Shown here one piece after another: positions 47,774 to 58,827 of a stretch of DNA of 64,000 nt. Location: the NCBI GenBank assembly GCA_965178125.1, contig OZ237736.1, positions 868,001 through 932,000 on the forward strand, in the 5' to 3' direction. Position 1 is the stretch's first letter. Each line of letters begins with the position of its first letter. The position numbers and the translations under genes were made by a program. This DNA is from Bilabrum cf. latius. Its lineage: Eukaryota; Bigyra: Bicosoecida; Bigyra; Bicosoecida. A model generated the notes under the pieces. That model was given only the letters and a program-made list of their open reading frames with translations. It searched no databases and was not told the origin of the DNA.

Positions 47774-49114
47774 TCATCCCCGAGTCATCCACTCGGGCTC
47801 CTGGCCCGCGTCCCTGGCGTCATCCAGCTCGTTCATGGCCTGCCTGAATTCCTCCACAGACACCTTGCCCTTCTCGCTCAAATCGTAGTGATCCTTGGCA
47901 CGCTGGTACACGGCCGCAAACTCGCCGTCCGTGAAGCGTCTCCCGATCCTCTCGAAGATGTCTCGGATCGTCCTCGAGTCCCTCGTCTCGACAAAGTCCG
48001 AGTGGTCCACCGAGCGGCTCATGAATCGGCTGGGAGTCACCAGATACTTGACGTCCACGTCCTGGCCGAAATTTTCCTTGCTGGCCAGGGACTGCTGCTT
48101 CCTCGGGGGCACGTCGGTCCGGAGGCTGGGCACGCCGTACACGCGGGAGGGGTCGTGTGGGATGTTGCGGTAGCCCGCCCTGGTTGCCTTGCCCACCGTG
48201 TCGTCGGGGCGACGGTCTGCCTCGTCGTAGTCTCCACGGATGCAATCTGCGGCGGTGGTCCTGTCGGCTGCGCGCTTCACGAGGCCAAACCGCTCCGGGG
48301 GCGGCTGGTCGTAGGCGGCCTGGCCCCTGTTCTTGGTTCGTCCAAGGTGGTCGTGCTGGAACTCGCGCTGCGCAGCGACCTGGATGGGAATCAGCCTCGT
48401 GATGATGGCTTCTTCGTCCTCGCTGGGATCCAAGCATTTGCCCACGCCATTCTTTTCTGGTTTTCGCGCAACTACTCCGAACCGTGACTTGATGGGGTCT
48501 CGCCTGCTGGCCTCCCATGCAACTCCATGCTTGCGCTGCTCGCCGGGCTCGTAAGCGCCGTGAGAGATAACATGCTGGCGCTTAAGTTCGCTATCTGTGT
48601 GAATATCTGTGGAGTCGGCCGGGTAAATGAGGTCTTTGGAGCCTTCGGCTTCCTCGGACGGCTTCCCGCAGACCCTCTGGCCTTCCTTGAAGCCTGGTGG
48701 CAACCTAGCGCCGTGATCGTACCCCTTACCCAACGCTTCGCGCTTTGCAGATTTGTAGATTGCGCCCGCCTTCTCTTCCATCAGCTCCTCCATGGGAGGT
48801 TTTCGCAAGTCCATCACCTCTGAGGCGCCCTCTGCGGCTGGCGCGACTCTGCCGTACACCTTGTCTGTATCAATCGGATCTTTTCTTGCTGGGCCCATTG
48901 CCTTCACTCGGATGCCAGGTTCCTGCACTGGCCGATACTGTCTGATTTTGTCGGGAGTCGGAGGCCGCTTGCCAAACTTGATGCAAGCCTCGGCATCTGC
49001 GTCGTCCCCATAAAACTTCACACCGGCTGCTCGCATCCGGTGCGTAAAGCTAGGGTCATCAGAAGGATTTACATATCCTTTGGGGGGCACATAAACCCGG
49101 GGTGACTCCTCCAT
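47774..49114 (-). CDS. EFHB: EF-hand ciliary protein EFHB
   Basis: 446 residues from ATG 49114, stop TGA, no UAG and no intron seen. The repeated layout is that of EFHB, a ciliary microtubule-associated protein: FGVVARKP, FGLVKRAADRTTAADCI, VYGVPSLRTDVPP, FGQDVDVKYLVTPS. The C-terminus holds RDIFERIGRRFTDGEF followed by an EF-hand-like loop DLSEKGKVSVEE. The loop is imperfect for calcium. Mammalian EFHB is about 830 residues, so this is a short form. The reading frame stays open upstream to about 49240 without an ATG, so a 5' exon may be missing from this model. Its presence implies a motile cilium or flagellum. Confidence 0.87.
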   Translation of the reverse strand: MEESPRVYVPPKGYVNPSDDPSFTHRMRAAGVKFYGDDADAEACIKFGKRPPTPDKIRQYRPVQEPGIRVKAMGPARKDPIDTDKVYGRVAPAAEGASEVMDLRKPPMEELMEEKAGAIYKSAKREALGKGYDHGARLPPGFKEGQRVCGKPSEEAEGSKDLIYPADSTDIHTDSELKRQHVISHGAYEPGEQRKHGVAWEASRRDPIKSRFGVVARKPEKNGVGKCLDPSEDEEAIITRLIPIQVAAQREFQHDHLGRTKNRGQAAYDQPPPERFGLVKRAADRTTAADCIRGDYDEADRRPDDTVGKATRAGYRNIPHDPSRVYGVPSLRTDVPPRKQQSLASKENFGQDVDVKYLVTPSRFMSRSVDHSDFVETRDSRTIRDIFERIGRRFTDGEFAAVYQRAKDHYDLSEKGKVSVEEFRQAMNELDDARDAGQEPEWMTRG

Positions 49115-49294
49115 ACTGAAGACTCTGGGCAACAGTGTTCTGAGATCCGTTTGGGAAGTCGCCGCGCCAAAGGTGCCGGCTGTGGTGGTTCCGCAAGCAA
49201 GGCAGCGCTGGTGGAGGCCGTTGGTGTACCTCTTTGTAAGGCTGTTTCAAAGCACCTTTCTAAAATAACTCTAGAACTCAATGCTTGGACACAA

Positions 49295-52229
49295 TCACGC
49301 AGTCTCGGCCTTCCGCTCTGCCGAGGCACTTGCGCTCGCAGCCCCCGCACCCCCGCCGGTTGGCAGTTCCTGCCCATCGGCCAGCACGGGAGCTGCCGCC
49401 GCCGTACCCCCTACCTCCCCTCGCAGCTTCTTGGAGGTCTCACCCCCTGCTCCCGAATCGGAAGACTCCGAAGAGCTCCTGCGCCCCTCCAGCCGCCTCT
49501 GCGCCGCCCGCAGCCGCGCGCCGGCCTCCTCCATCAGGACAACCTTGACCTTCTGCACAGCCTCCCCGATGTCATCCTCCCTCACTACCAGGCTCAGCAG
49601 CTCGGCGCTCGGGGGCTCCATGGGTCCAGACGGGCCCGCGTCGTCACCGTCGCCGAACGACTCGCTCTGTGCATGGCTGATCGCGTCGCTGTTGGTCCTC
49701 CTGCGGCGGGCTTGCGACGCCTCGTATTCCGTCTCCGTCTCGCCCGACTTAGTCGGCTCCCCGTCGCAGCAGCCCGCGCAAGGGCACTGGTCCAGCGGAT
49801 TGTTCACGCCGCAGGGGTACTTGCAGTTCCACAGCGAAGGTTCGTTGGCCTTCTTTGCCCTGGCCTCGTAGCTGTGTGCGTACCTCTCGTTGTCGGTCAA
49901 CCTATCCCTCACGGGGCCCCTCACGCAGGCAAGGAACAGAGTGGGCACCTTGAGTGGGACCACCTTCAGCAGAGAGAGGCGCGCCTCCGCTGCCTGGCGA
50001 TCTTGGAAGAACAGCGAGTCCGTGTCCGGGTCGTGGATGTCAACCAGCGCCCGCTTCTGGTTTGCCGTGAGCTCCGTCTGCCCCAGCGAGATGGTCAGCT
50101 CTGCCACCTCGGCTTCCAGTCTCTTGGCGGCAGCAGCGCACGTGTGCTGCGAGGCGCGCACAGACAGGGCCCCACCGCCCGCCGAAGCGCTAGCGTGCTT
50201 GTCGTCTGCGATGCTCGCCTCGTGCTCCCCCTCGGCCAAGGAATGCGACCTCGCCGCACCCGCGCTGCCAGACCCTCGCTCCACACCGTGCAGCTGCTGG
50301 TCCTCCCCAGCCGTGTGCCCCTGCCCCGCGTCCATCTGCGCAATCGCAGACCGCAGGACCTGGATTCTCTTGTCCCTTCGCCGCTTCGCGCCCTTCATGA
50401 GCTCCTTGGGCACTGCCTCCAGCCCATGGACGGCAGAGGAATCCAAGGTGGTCATCGCCGAGCAATCCAGCACCACGGCCTCCGGCGCCAGGTGGCCCGC
50501 TGGCGGCTGGGACAGCTTCACGACTAGCTCCTTGAAGAAGACGGCATTGGCGAAGAACATCTGCGCGTCGAAGCGGACGACCACGAGGCCAGCTTCCTCC
50601 TGTGGTGCACCACCGAAGCGGTTCACGTTGCGCCACGTGTCGGTTCCCGGCAGCTTGCCCAGTCTAGCAACGTGCGGCTGGGCCGCCTCCTTTAGGAGCC
50701 TCACGATGGAGATGCCGGCACCCACCAAGATGCCCACCTCGATCCCCAGCACGATGGTGCAGACGAAAGTCACAATATAGACGAAGAAGTCGGACTTGTC
50801 CACCGCCCACAGCATCCGGGGCGTCTCGAAGTCGAAGAGCTTGGTGACGGCGAACAGAATCAGCGTCGCAAGTGTGGCAGACGGCAGGTTGTAGAAGAGG
50901 GGCGTCAGGAACAGCACAGCGATAGTCAGGATGATGGCTGACACTGTTGAGCTGAGGGGCGTCTTGGCGCCCGCGTCCGCGTTCACGGACGTGCGGGAGA
51001 AACCGCCCGTGGTCGGGAATCCGCTGAAGAAGCATCCGAATAGGTTGGCGGCGCCGAGGCCCACGAGCTCCTAGTTCGAATCCACGTCGTTGTTGTACCT
51101 CAGCGCCATGGCCTTCGCAACTGAGATGGACTCCATGTACCCCACAACCGCGATCAGGAACCCGCTGGGCAGGAGCTGCGTGAAGTCAGACCCGAAGTCC
51201 CCATCCAGGATGTTGGTGGCCCCGGGCAGCCCGCTGGGCACGTCGCCCACAACAGAGACGCCCTCGTCCTCGAGGTTGAGCCCTGCCGCGATGGCGATGT
51301 TGACGACCACAACGATGAGGGCGTTGGGGATGGCGTTGAGAATCCGGTCGTAGGTCTTGCTCTCGTCCTATTTGACCACGGGCAGGCTCTTGAGGAACGT
51401 CTTGAGGTACTTGAGGAGGTAGAACATGGCCAGGTTCTCGATCGAGATCACAAAGGTGAGCATGTGCGTGTCGCCCAGGTTGGCCGCCACGTCGTACCAC
51501 GTCTCGTAAACGTACTCGTGCCTCGGAATCTTCAGCCCAAATACCTTGGACAGCTAAGAGCTCCCGATGATGATGGCTGCTGCCACGGTGAAGCCTTTGA
51601 GCACCGGATGGGACAAGAAGTTGACGAGGTACCCGGCGTGCACGAGGCCCATCACTAGCTGCACCAAGCCGACCACGAACGACAGCTTAAACGCCAAGTT
51701 CTGGTATCGCTCTGCATCGTCATCAGGGTCAACTCCCAATGCTGTGATACTCGCTGTCGTCAGGACGCTCATGAGAGCTACAGGGCCTACGGCCAGCTGA
51801 GGGCTGGTGCTGAAGATTGGGTATATGTACAGCGACATGATCGAAGCATACAGCCCTGTAATTGGCGGCATAGATGCTAATGACGCGTATGCCATGCCTT
51901 GTGGAATCAGCATGACTGAGAGGCTAGTTTGGAGCACAACAGCAGAATTGGGAAGTGTCAGCTGGCCAGTGTACTGCGCTCAATCAGTCGTAAACGCCGC
52001 CCTACCCTCGCGAATCGGGACTTCTATAGTAATCAATCTCACCAGCGACAACAAGGCCCGAACTGAGGTCGCCAGACAGGCTCCCAACGAAATCGCTCGC
52101 ATAGGAAGTGCTCAGCCATCGGTGGATCTCGACGCGAGGCACATAGGACCATATGTCAAACGGCTCTACCAAATCATTTCTTGGTATTCTATTTGATCTA
52201 TCCTCGGTATTGACTGTCTGTTGAGACAT
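49295..52229 (-). CDS. SulP/SLC26 anion transporter with STAS domain
   Basis: Exons 52229-52043 and 51915-49295 give 935 residues, stop TGA. The intron (GTGAG...CTCTCAG) restores SSGLVVAVMLIPQGMAYA, the first helix signature. Three UAGs occur. Codon 183 gives IIGSS-Q-LSKVFG, where the family has SQL. Codon 344 gives DSN-Q-ELVGLGAAN, where the family has NQELIGLG. Codon 245 is in a loop. FPTTGGFSRTSVNADAGAKT is the usual helix 10 motif. The STAS domain follows (PGTDTWRNV, VVVRFDAQMFFANA, VVLDCSAMTTLDSSAV). The tail is a long region with Cys clusters (CKYPCG, CPCAGCCDG) and low complexity. It should exchange sulfate or other anions at a membrane; the substrate is unknown. Confidence 0.95.
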
Positions 52230-52574
52230 AGCTTAACTGTGCTGTGACTGTGATTCCCAAGTGAAACTGATGCAGCTGACAAATACAGATTCAGATTTGA
52301 AACCACACGCAACCACTGTCTGAGCGCTTGCTCAGCGCCGGGCGGCCAAAGAGGCTCGCTCAGGACTTGTAACCGCGAACAGCATTATCCAGGTGCACCA
52401 AGCCTGCAGCGCGAATGAAGCACTCTGCTAAATAAGAAGCAGCTTCTGCCTCTACATCTGGTTGGTATGAGCCGTTCAACAAGTTGCAGCTGCCATGACA
52501 GTGATGTCGCACTTTGCAGTCAGCATCGGCCGATGCACCGTGATTCAGGAACCCTCGAGGCTTGATCACTGATG
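52230..52574. other. Intergenic region
   Basis: 345 bp between the start of the SulP gene and the stop of the coiled-coil gene, both on the minus strand. It holds the SulP promoter. No gene is seen. Confidence 0.5.
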
Positions 52575-55500
52575 TCAAGTGATACGAGAGGTACGCCTAG
52601 CCGCCGACAGAACTGCTGGTGTCTCTGGGGGCGGCGTCCTCCCCAGCCGGATGGCTGCACCCCCAGGGGTGCTCCGGCCTGACTCTGAGCCCAGGAACGG
52701 AGACTCTAGCTCGGAAGCCCGGTGAATAATGGGAGACAAGATCAGCGGCCTCGGACCAGGCACTCTCTCTAGCAGCTTGACAACACCGTCGGCCTCCAGC
52801 AGCCCTGCGGCAAGGATCAACTGCCTAGTTGCGTCGTGTTGCTGCACCACTGCCGATAGCGTCCTGCCCTCGATCGCTCTGAGCTTGAGCTTCCAGGCCC
52901 TCCTCTCGTCCTTGAGTACCTCCAGTTTTTTCTCTATCGAAGTCCTAGCGTTCTATCTCTCGAAACTGCGAGACTGATGGAAGGCGATCTGGCGCTCCAA
53001 TCGCCGCAGCCTTTGAACCAGCTTTTCGTCGATGGGAGGGGCTTCTCCCGGCTCGAGCCGTGCCTCCATCTGCTTCTGCCCCTACAAGTTGGCCTTGAGC
53101 TCCTCCTTGAGGGACCTTAGGGCGCCTTGATCGTTTCCATAGCCAGCGATGGTGTCCACCAGATCGCGACGCTTCTCGTACAACTGCCGAGAGGCGGCAT
53201 CGATCCTGCTCCTAAGCGTGCTGGCCTCCTGCATGGCAGCCCGTAGTTCCTTCAGCATGCGGTTCTCTTCGTGCGATACTTCTGAGGCTGCCTCTGCAAC
53301 CTGTACCCCAAGCCCGTCACTATCGGCATCGCGATTTTCACTGCCTGCCGCACCGTCACTACCGTCACTGGCGGCGTGTTGCTTCCTCTGCACCGCTCTT
53401 AGCTCATTTGTAACGCAAAGTTCCTTGGATACTCGACCAAGCAGGTACTCCAATTCTCTCGCTCGCTCTGCAGCCACCTCAGTCCTTGCTTTCAGCACCT
53501 CTGTATCCTAGTCGTAGCGCCGCCGAAGATGCCGAATGCGACCCCACAGCTCTGCCTTAACGTCACGCATGACCGTCAGGTGCAAGCCCGCGTACTTCAT
53601 CGCCGCCATGAACAGGCGTGCCCGAAGTGCAGTGCCACACTGTCGCACGTGTTTGAGCTCAAGCTTGCAGGCAACGAGCTACCTGTCCAGATCTGCAGCG
53701 TTATCTCTGTGCAGGTCAGCCTCTGTGACAAGGCTGTCACACTGACCACGCAGCACATTCACTTCTACTTCCAGAGACCTCACTCTCTCAGAAGCCTTCA
53801 GCGCCACCACTTTCATCTCTTTCCTCATCTCTTGGGCATGCCTTGCCTTGAGGGCTTCCTTCATCGCCTGCTGCTGCTCCTTGGATGCTTGCTTGAGTCG
53901 TTTGATGGCATCTGCCCTTGACTTTCGCTCCCTCTCCAACATCTTCTCAGTGCTTGCAGTCGTCTTCTCCAGCTGCTCTAGGCGCATTGCCTCGGATACA
54001 CGCATGGTCTCCTGTGTCCCCTGCTCTCGCCCCTCAGCTCTTCCCTGCTCAAGCCCTTCCTGGAACGCATGGTCCGCCTGCATACCAGACCGTGCTTCCG
54101 CAGCAGCATGTGTGGCAGCTTGACGCTCAACAGCCACTCGGTCCTCTTGGGACATGAGTGCCAGCTCTAGAGCGGGAGCGGCGCTGCGAATTGTGGCAGA
54201 AAGAAAGCCTGAGTCGGGCATTCTACTCGTGTGGACCAGGTGAACCTCGCACAAGACGTCTGATGCACCGCGCTCGGCGCCCGATCGATCAGTCTGGGTG
54301 CCGGATGAGATCTACTCGGTTGTCTCTGCCGCAGTTTTCAGTCGCCTCAGCTCGCATTCGAGCGCAAACTGCTCCTTGCTTGCAGCTGTGGCTCTCTCCT
54401 CGAATACCTTGGTCACCTACGTGATCCTGTCTTGGAAGCGTCGACGCGCGTCTTTCATGGCCTGCTGGTGGGACACGGACAGACTGGCCTCGCACTACAA
54501 CTTGGTGGTTTCTGCCACAAGTTCTCGCTCCCGCACCATGTCTACTTGAAGCTGCGCCACCAGGTCCTGCATCCGTTGAGCCATGGCTCCTAGCTCGTCG
54601 CCATGTCTCTTTGCCATGGAGTCCAAGGCAGACTGATGAACCATAGGAGTCCCTTCACGCGCGTCACTTGCAGCTCTGACCGCACTTGCAATGTCTTGCG
54701 CATTGCGCAACTTGTTCATGCATGACCTCAGCTTGCCCTTGGTGCTCCGAAGCTCTGCCTCACACGCGCTGCGGCCCTGCTTTCGAGCATCGCGATCAAT
54801 CCTGTCCAGCCGGGCTTGGACGTGCTGTTTCTCCCTCGCAAGTGCAATGGCATGGTCCGATTCGAGCTCAGCCCTGGCAGTCTCGTATGCGTGCCGCCTC
54901 GCTCGGCCAACGTGCTCCTGGAGCCTGGCTTCAAAGTTCGCCTTCATTTCGGCTGCTTCTCTCGACATCCGTCCGCTCAGCTCTTTTTCGGAAGCTTCGC
55001 GGAGCTGCCATCGGTCCTGCTCCAGCAGAAACTGCGAGGCGCGGACTAGGGCCTGCTGTTGCTTGATGGCTTGGAGCTGCTGCTCAAGCTGACTCGAAGC
55101 TTCTTGCGCTACAGCGCTGACGCTGTGACCTGCAGCTACGTGGCTTACCTAGTCATCGCTGGAGTCCATGCCGGATGCAAGGGATACTCGGCTAGATGTT
55201 CCAGCAATACTGTGGCGGCGTTTCCGCGGGCCTGCATCCAGCGTGGTGCTGCTCGAACTAACGCTGCTTCGATGTCCAGCACTGCCAGCATTCGCGGCAA
55301 CCGAGCGCAGGCACGACAGGGCAACCTTGACGAACATGCCCACCTGTGCGGGCTGCACAGAACATGCCGTTGAATTGAACTCCGTCTTCATAGCCCTCAG
55401 CTCATTGCTGTGCCTCTTGTCCCTTGCTCCTCTGTTGAACGCCCGCCAGCCGGCCTACAGCAGCCTGCCTCGATCGGTTGCTCGCCGGCCTCGCTCGACC

Positions 55501-57629
55501 AGCTGCAGCATGTGAAGAAACCGAAGAGCTACCACCTTCCTATGCTGGGAGCTGGCATGCTCACGGGTGTTGCCTATCGAGACGTCGGACTCATTGCCCC
55601 GGTTCTCGACTTCTGCATCACTGCAGTTGTCATCACGCGGCCGGCTGTCTAACCGGGATAGGGCACCCTCAAGCACATCGATGGCTCGCTACATGTCCTC
55701 ATTCTTAGACATGAGCTCCTCGCATTTGCTCCTCCACGCATCTCTATCTACTGTTAGTGCAGTAAGCCTATCGAGGTGAGTTGCTGATTGCTCTGCAGCG
55801 TCCGCTGCCTCCCTTCGCAGCTTGCTCAGTTCCGCCGTGCGGTCCAGTCGGAGCTTGCCCAGCTGCTACTAGGCCTCTTGCGTCCTCTTCTGCTGCTCGT
55901 GCAGAGAAGCTTGCATATTGCGGCACTTGGTCTGTTCCTCTGCCAGTTTCTTCAGCAGGCTGGTCTCTGTGCTGCGCACGGCCTCGCGTGCCTCCTTCAC
56001 CTCATCCTGCAGTTCCTGCCGCGCAGCGGTGAGCTCCCTGCTGTGCTGCGAGCGCGCATCTATCGCGTGCACCTTGACTTGACTTAGCTGCTCGATCGCG
56101 TTATCCCTCTCCTGCTGGCACTTTTGCAGGACTGCCATCATTTCAGCTAGGGCTGGGTCTGCGACCTGCTGCCCACGACTGGCGGCATCTGAGTCCTCAG
56201 CTGAAGCCTCGACTGCTACAGAATTGGGATCCCCGCTTTTGGACTTAAGCTGGTAAATCTCACTAGTTTTGGTGGCCAGATCCTTAGCTAGACTTTCATG
56301 CTTGTGGCGCATTTCATCGGCTTGGGCCTCAAGCCGGGCTACCTTTGACTCGAGCATGTGCACTTCAGCTGCTTGTGACTCTCGGCTCTGCTCCATCCGC
56401 TCGTGCACTTGAGCTGCCTCCGCATGAATCCTCGCTGCGGTCTCGTGGCTCGTGCGTCTTTCGATATCAGACCGCATGCTTGCTTCCTCAAGCGCAGACA
56501 GAGAATCCTCGTGGAGCATCTTGGCGCGGTCGAGATCCCGCGCTCGTGTAGTTGCCTGGCGCTCTGCCTGCCTCTTTGCATGATCCAGCTCCAATTTCAG
56601 CTATTTTAGCTCCCTTCTAGCATTTTCGAGCTCTACAATTCTGATGCTAGTGTCTGCAGTTGTGCCTCGCGCAGCCTCACCGGACCCGGCAGCTGAACCA
56701 GCACCAGGGCGAGACTTTGTCTTGTTCGGCTGGACCAGTTGATCTCCACGGGCGGCCTGCTCCGCTACTTTGAAAAGTTTTCCTCGCAGCTCCTGGGTTC
56801 GCCTTTCGCTTTCCAAACATCTCTTTTTCCAGGAGCTGAGCTGCTCTTCAGCCTGCGCAAGTCGTCGCTGAAGCCCACTGCGCACCCGCCCAATCGCTTC
56901 CTCCGCTGCTGATCTCTCAGTCGAGATCAATTTATTCAGCTCGTTCATTTGCCTCTTATGCATAGTCCCTTGGTCGTCCAGCCTTTGTTGCATGGAAACC
57001 AGTTCCCGCATAAGTCCAACCGCTGCTGTTGAAGGTTTGGCACTACCCTGCGCCGTCGTACTCCGTGACATTGGTCTGCCGCGAGATCTGCGAGCTCTGC
57101 TACGAGTACTAGCATGAAAATCATATTCCTGGGATGGTTCTGCGGAGATAGCTGGCAGTTCAGCGGCCGAACCACTAGTTGGCAACGAGCCACGGATCCG
57201 CAGGCTCGTCTCCGCTGCCGCAGAATTGCTGATGATGGCAAAGTCCTCCGAAACTTGCGATGCTGTACTGAAACCCTATTGTGGTGATGAGCTAGCTCCT
57301 TGCTGCTCGATGGCCTCAGCGCGTTGGTCGGCAATCGGGTCCTGGTGAGAATGTTCCGGAAGTGCTGGCAGAACACAGGCTTGCTTGGCTTCAGAATCAA
57401 CAGTCACGTCACCTTTGGTGAATTCTGTGGCATGATTTGTACGATCAGGCTTCAGTAAGCCCTGCCGGGTTCGCATTGACCAGGAAGCTGCCCTGCCAAG
57501 CACGTCTGCACCCGCATCGCTTGGCTCGCCGGATCCTTGCTCAGATGGATCCGCACGCCTAGAGCTACGTCCAGCACCCTTCAAACTACGAAGATATGGC
57601 GATGGCAGCATTATTGACTTGGTTGGCAT
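52575..57629 (-). CDS. Giant coiled-coil protein, possibly centrosomal or flagellar
   Basis: A single exon frame of 1684 residues from ATG 57629 (MPTKSIMLPSPYLRSLKG) to TGA, with about 14 UAGs. Nine long open segments all lie in one phase and join at TAGs. The first 300 residues are basic and Ser-rich. The rest is almost unbroken heptad coiled coil rich in Glu, Lys, Gln, Ala and Arg (LEKTTASTEKMLERERKSR, KLRREAADAAEQ). UAGs fall at positions that suit Gln in heptads, for example REA-UAG-UAG-QLGKL. The C-terminal 90 residues are proline-rich. No family was recognised; composition resembles centriolar or basal-body proteins. It is divergent from the KDEL receptor with 125 bp between starts. Confidence 0.78.
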
Positions 57630-57754
57630 GCTTCCAACCGAACAAACAGCGATGATCTGAGCGCGAGCCGTTGGGCCAAATATTTTGATTGTTGCGTGAT
57701 GTTTGGTAGCTCTCCTCGCTTTACGACGATTTGGGCCATTCTTCGTCGACTGTC
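57630..57754. promoter_or_regulatory. Divergent intergenic region between coiled-coil and KDEL receptor genes
   Basis: 125 bp between two start codons on opposite strands. It must hold both promoters. No strong motif is recognised. Confidence 0.35.
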
Positions 57755-58680
57755 ATGATGAATGTATTTAGATTTGTTGCTGATATGCTTCATTTAGCTA
57801 GTTTTGCCGTGCTATTGCTGTAGATGTTCCAGAATAGCAGTGCAAGAGGTGGGGATAACGACTGCAACACGGCACCTCCTTGGTCCTGTGCGAACCGCCT
57901 AGTTTGTGCTACAAGACCCTTTATTTTTGCCATACGATCGCAGGTCTAAGCAGAAAAACACAAGAGTTGTATCTGATCGTATTCTTGACACGGTACATCG
58001 ACTTGTTCTTCCATTTCGTGTCGCTGTACAATACAGTCATGAAGATGCTGTACATTGGGCTAACTGGATACACAGTGTATTTGATGACCGCCGACAAGAA
58101 ATTCTCTCGCACATATGATAAGGAGCACGATACATTCATGCATTGGAAGCTTGCGGTGCTTCCGTGCTTGGTCCTTGCTGTGGTATGGAATGAGGCTTGG
58201 TGGAACCTGACGGGCGTGTCAGGGCTACGGTGGTTCAAGTGGTGGACTGTTGAGTGGTTGTGGGCATTTAGCATTTTCTTAGAAGCTATTGCTATCTTCC
58301 CGCAGCTTATTGTACTGGAGCGAGGGCAAGACCTTACTAGCATCACTGGCCTGTACGTGCTGTGTCTGGGCAGCTACAGGGCCCTGTACATCGTAAATTG
58401 GATCTGGCGGTACTGGGCCGAAGGATACATCGACTATATTGCAGTGTTTGGCGGGGTGGTGCAGACGCTCTTGTACACCGATTTCTTTTACCGGTACTTC
58501 AAGGCGCTCAACGCCGGCTTGCCGGGAGCCAAGGAGAGGGCGCCGGGACAGGCTGCAAAGTTCGGGCTTAGCGTATTTCAGACGCTTTCTGCACTTGGAC
58601 GGACAGCTGTCAAGCAGGTTACCACTGCAGCAAAGCAGGTGGCGGCCAAGAAAGCGCCAGCTAGGGCGAGGCCAGACTGA
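57755..58680 (+). CDS. KDELR: ER lumen KDEL receptor (ERD2), 2 exons
   Basis: Retrieves KDEL-type ER residents from the Golgi. Exons 57755-57848 and 57944-58680 give 276 residues, stop TGA. The 95-nt intron has a weak GTGGG donor and a TCGCAG acceptor (phase 1). The N-terminus MMNVFRFVADMLHLASF matches the family start (MNxFRxxxDxxHLxS); a UAG at codon 23 gives LLL-Q-MFQN where most relatives have LLLKI. Then come GLSRKTQELY, FLTRYIDLF, SLYNTVMK, DTFMHWKL, LEAIAIFPQL, YRALYIVNWIWRY and VVQTLLYTDFFY, the seven-helix core. The C-terminal tail is about 55 residues longer than in animals or plants, basic and Ala-rich (AVKQVTTAAKQVAAKKAPA). The ATG at 57758 is an equally good start. Confidence 0.96.
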
Positions 58681-58827
58681 AGCAGGCAGGGAGCCATGCG
58701 TCTGACGGCCGTATAGCGGGGAGCTTAGAATTGTACCCTGCATCATCATTAGATTGTAGAGATATCATCGAGTCGATTAGACGATTTTTTTATAAAATTG
58801 AAATGATATTCCCATGAGTCTCACGCA

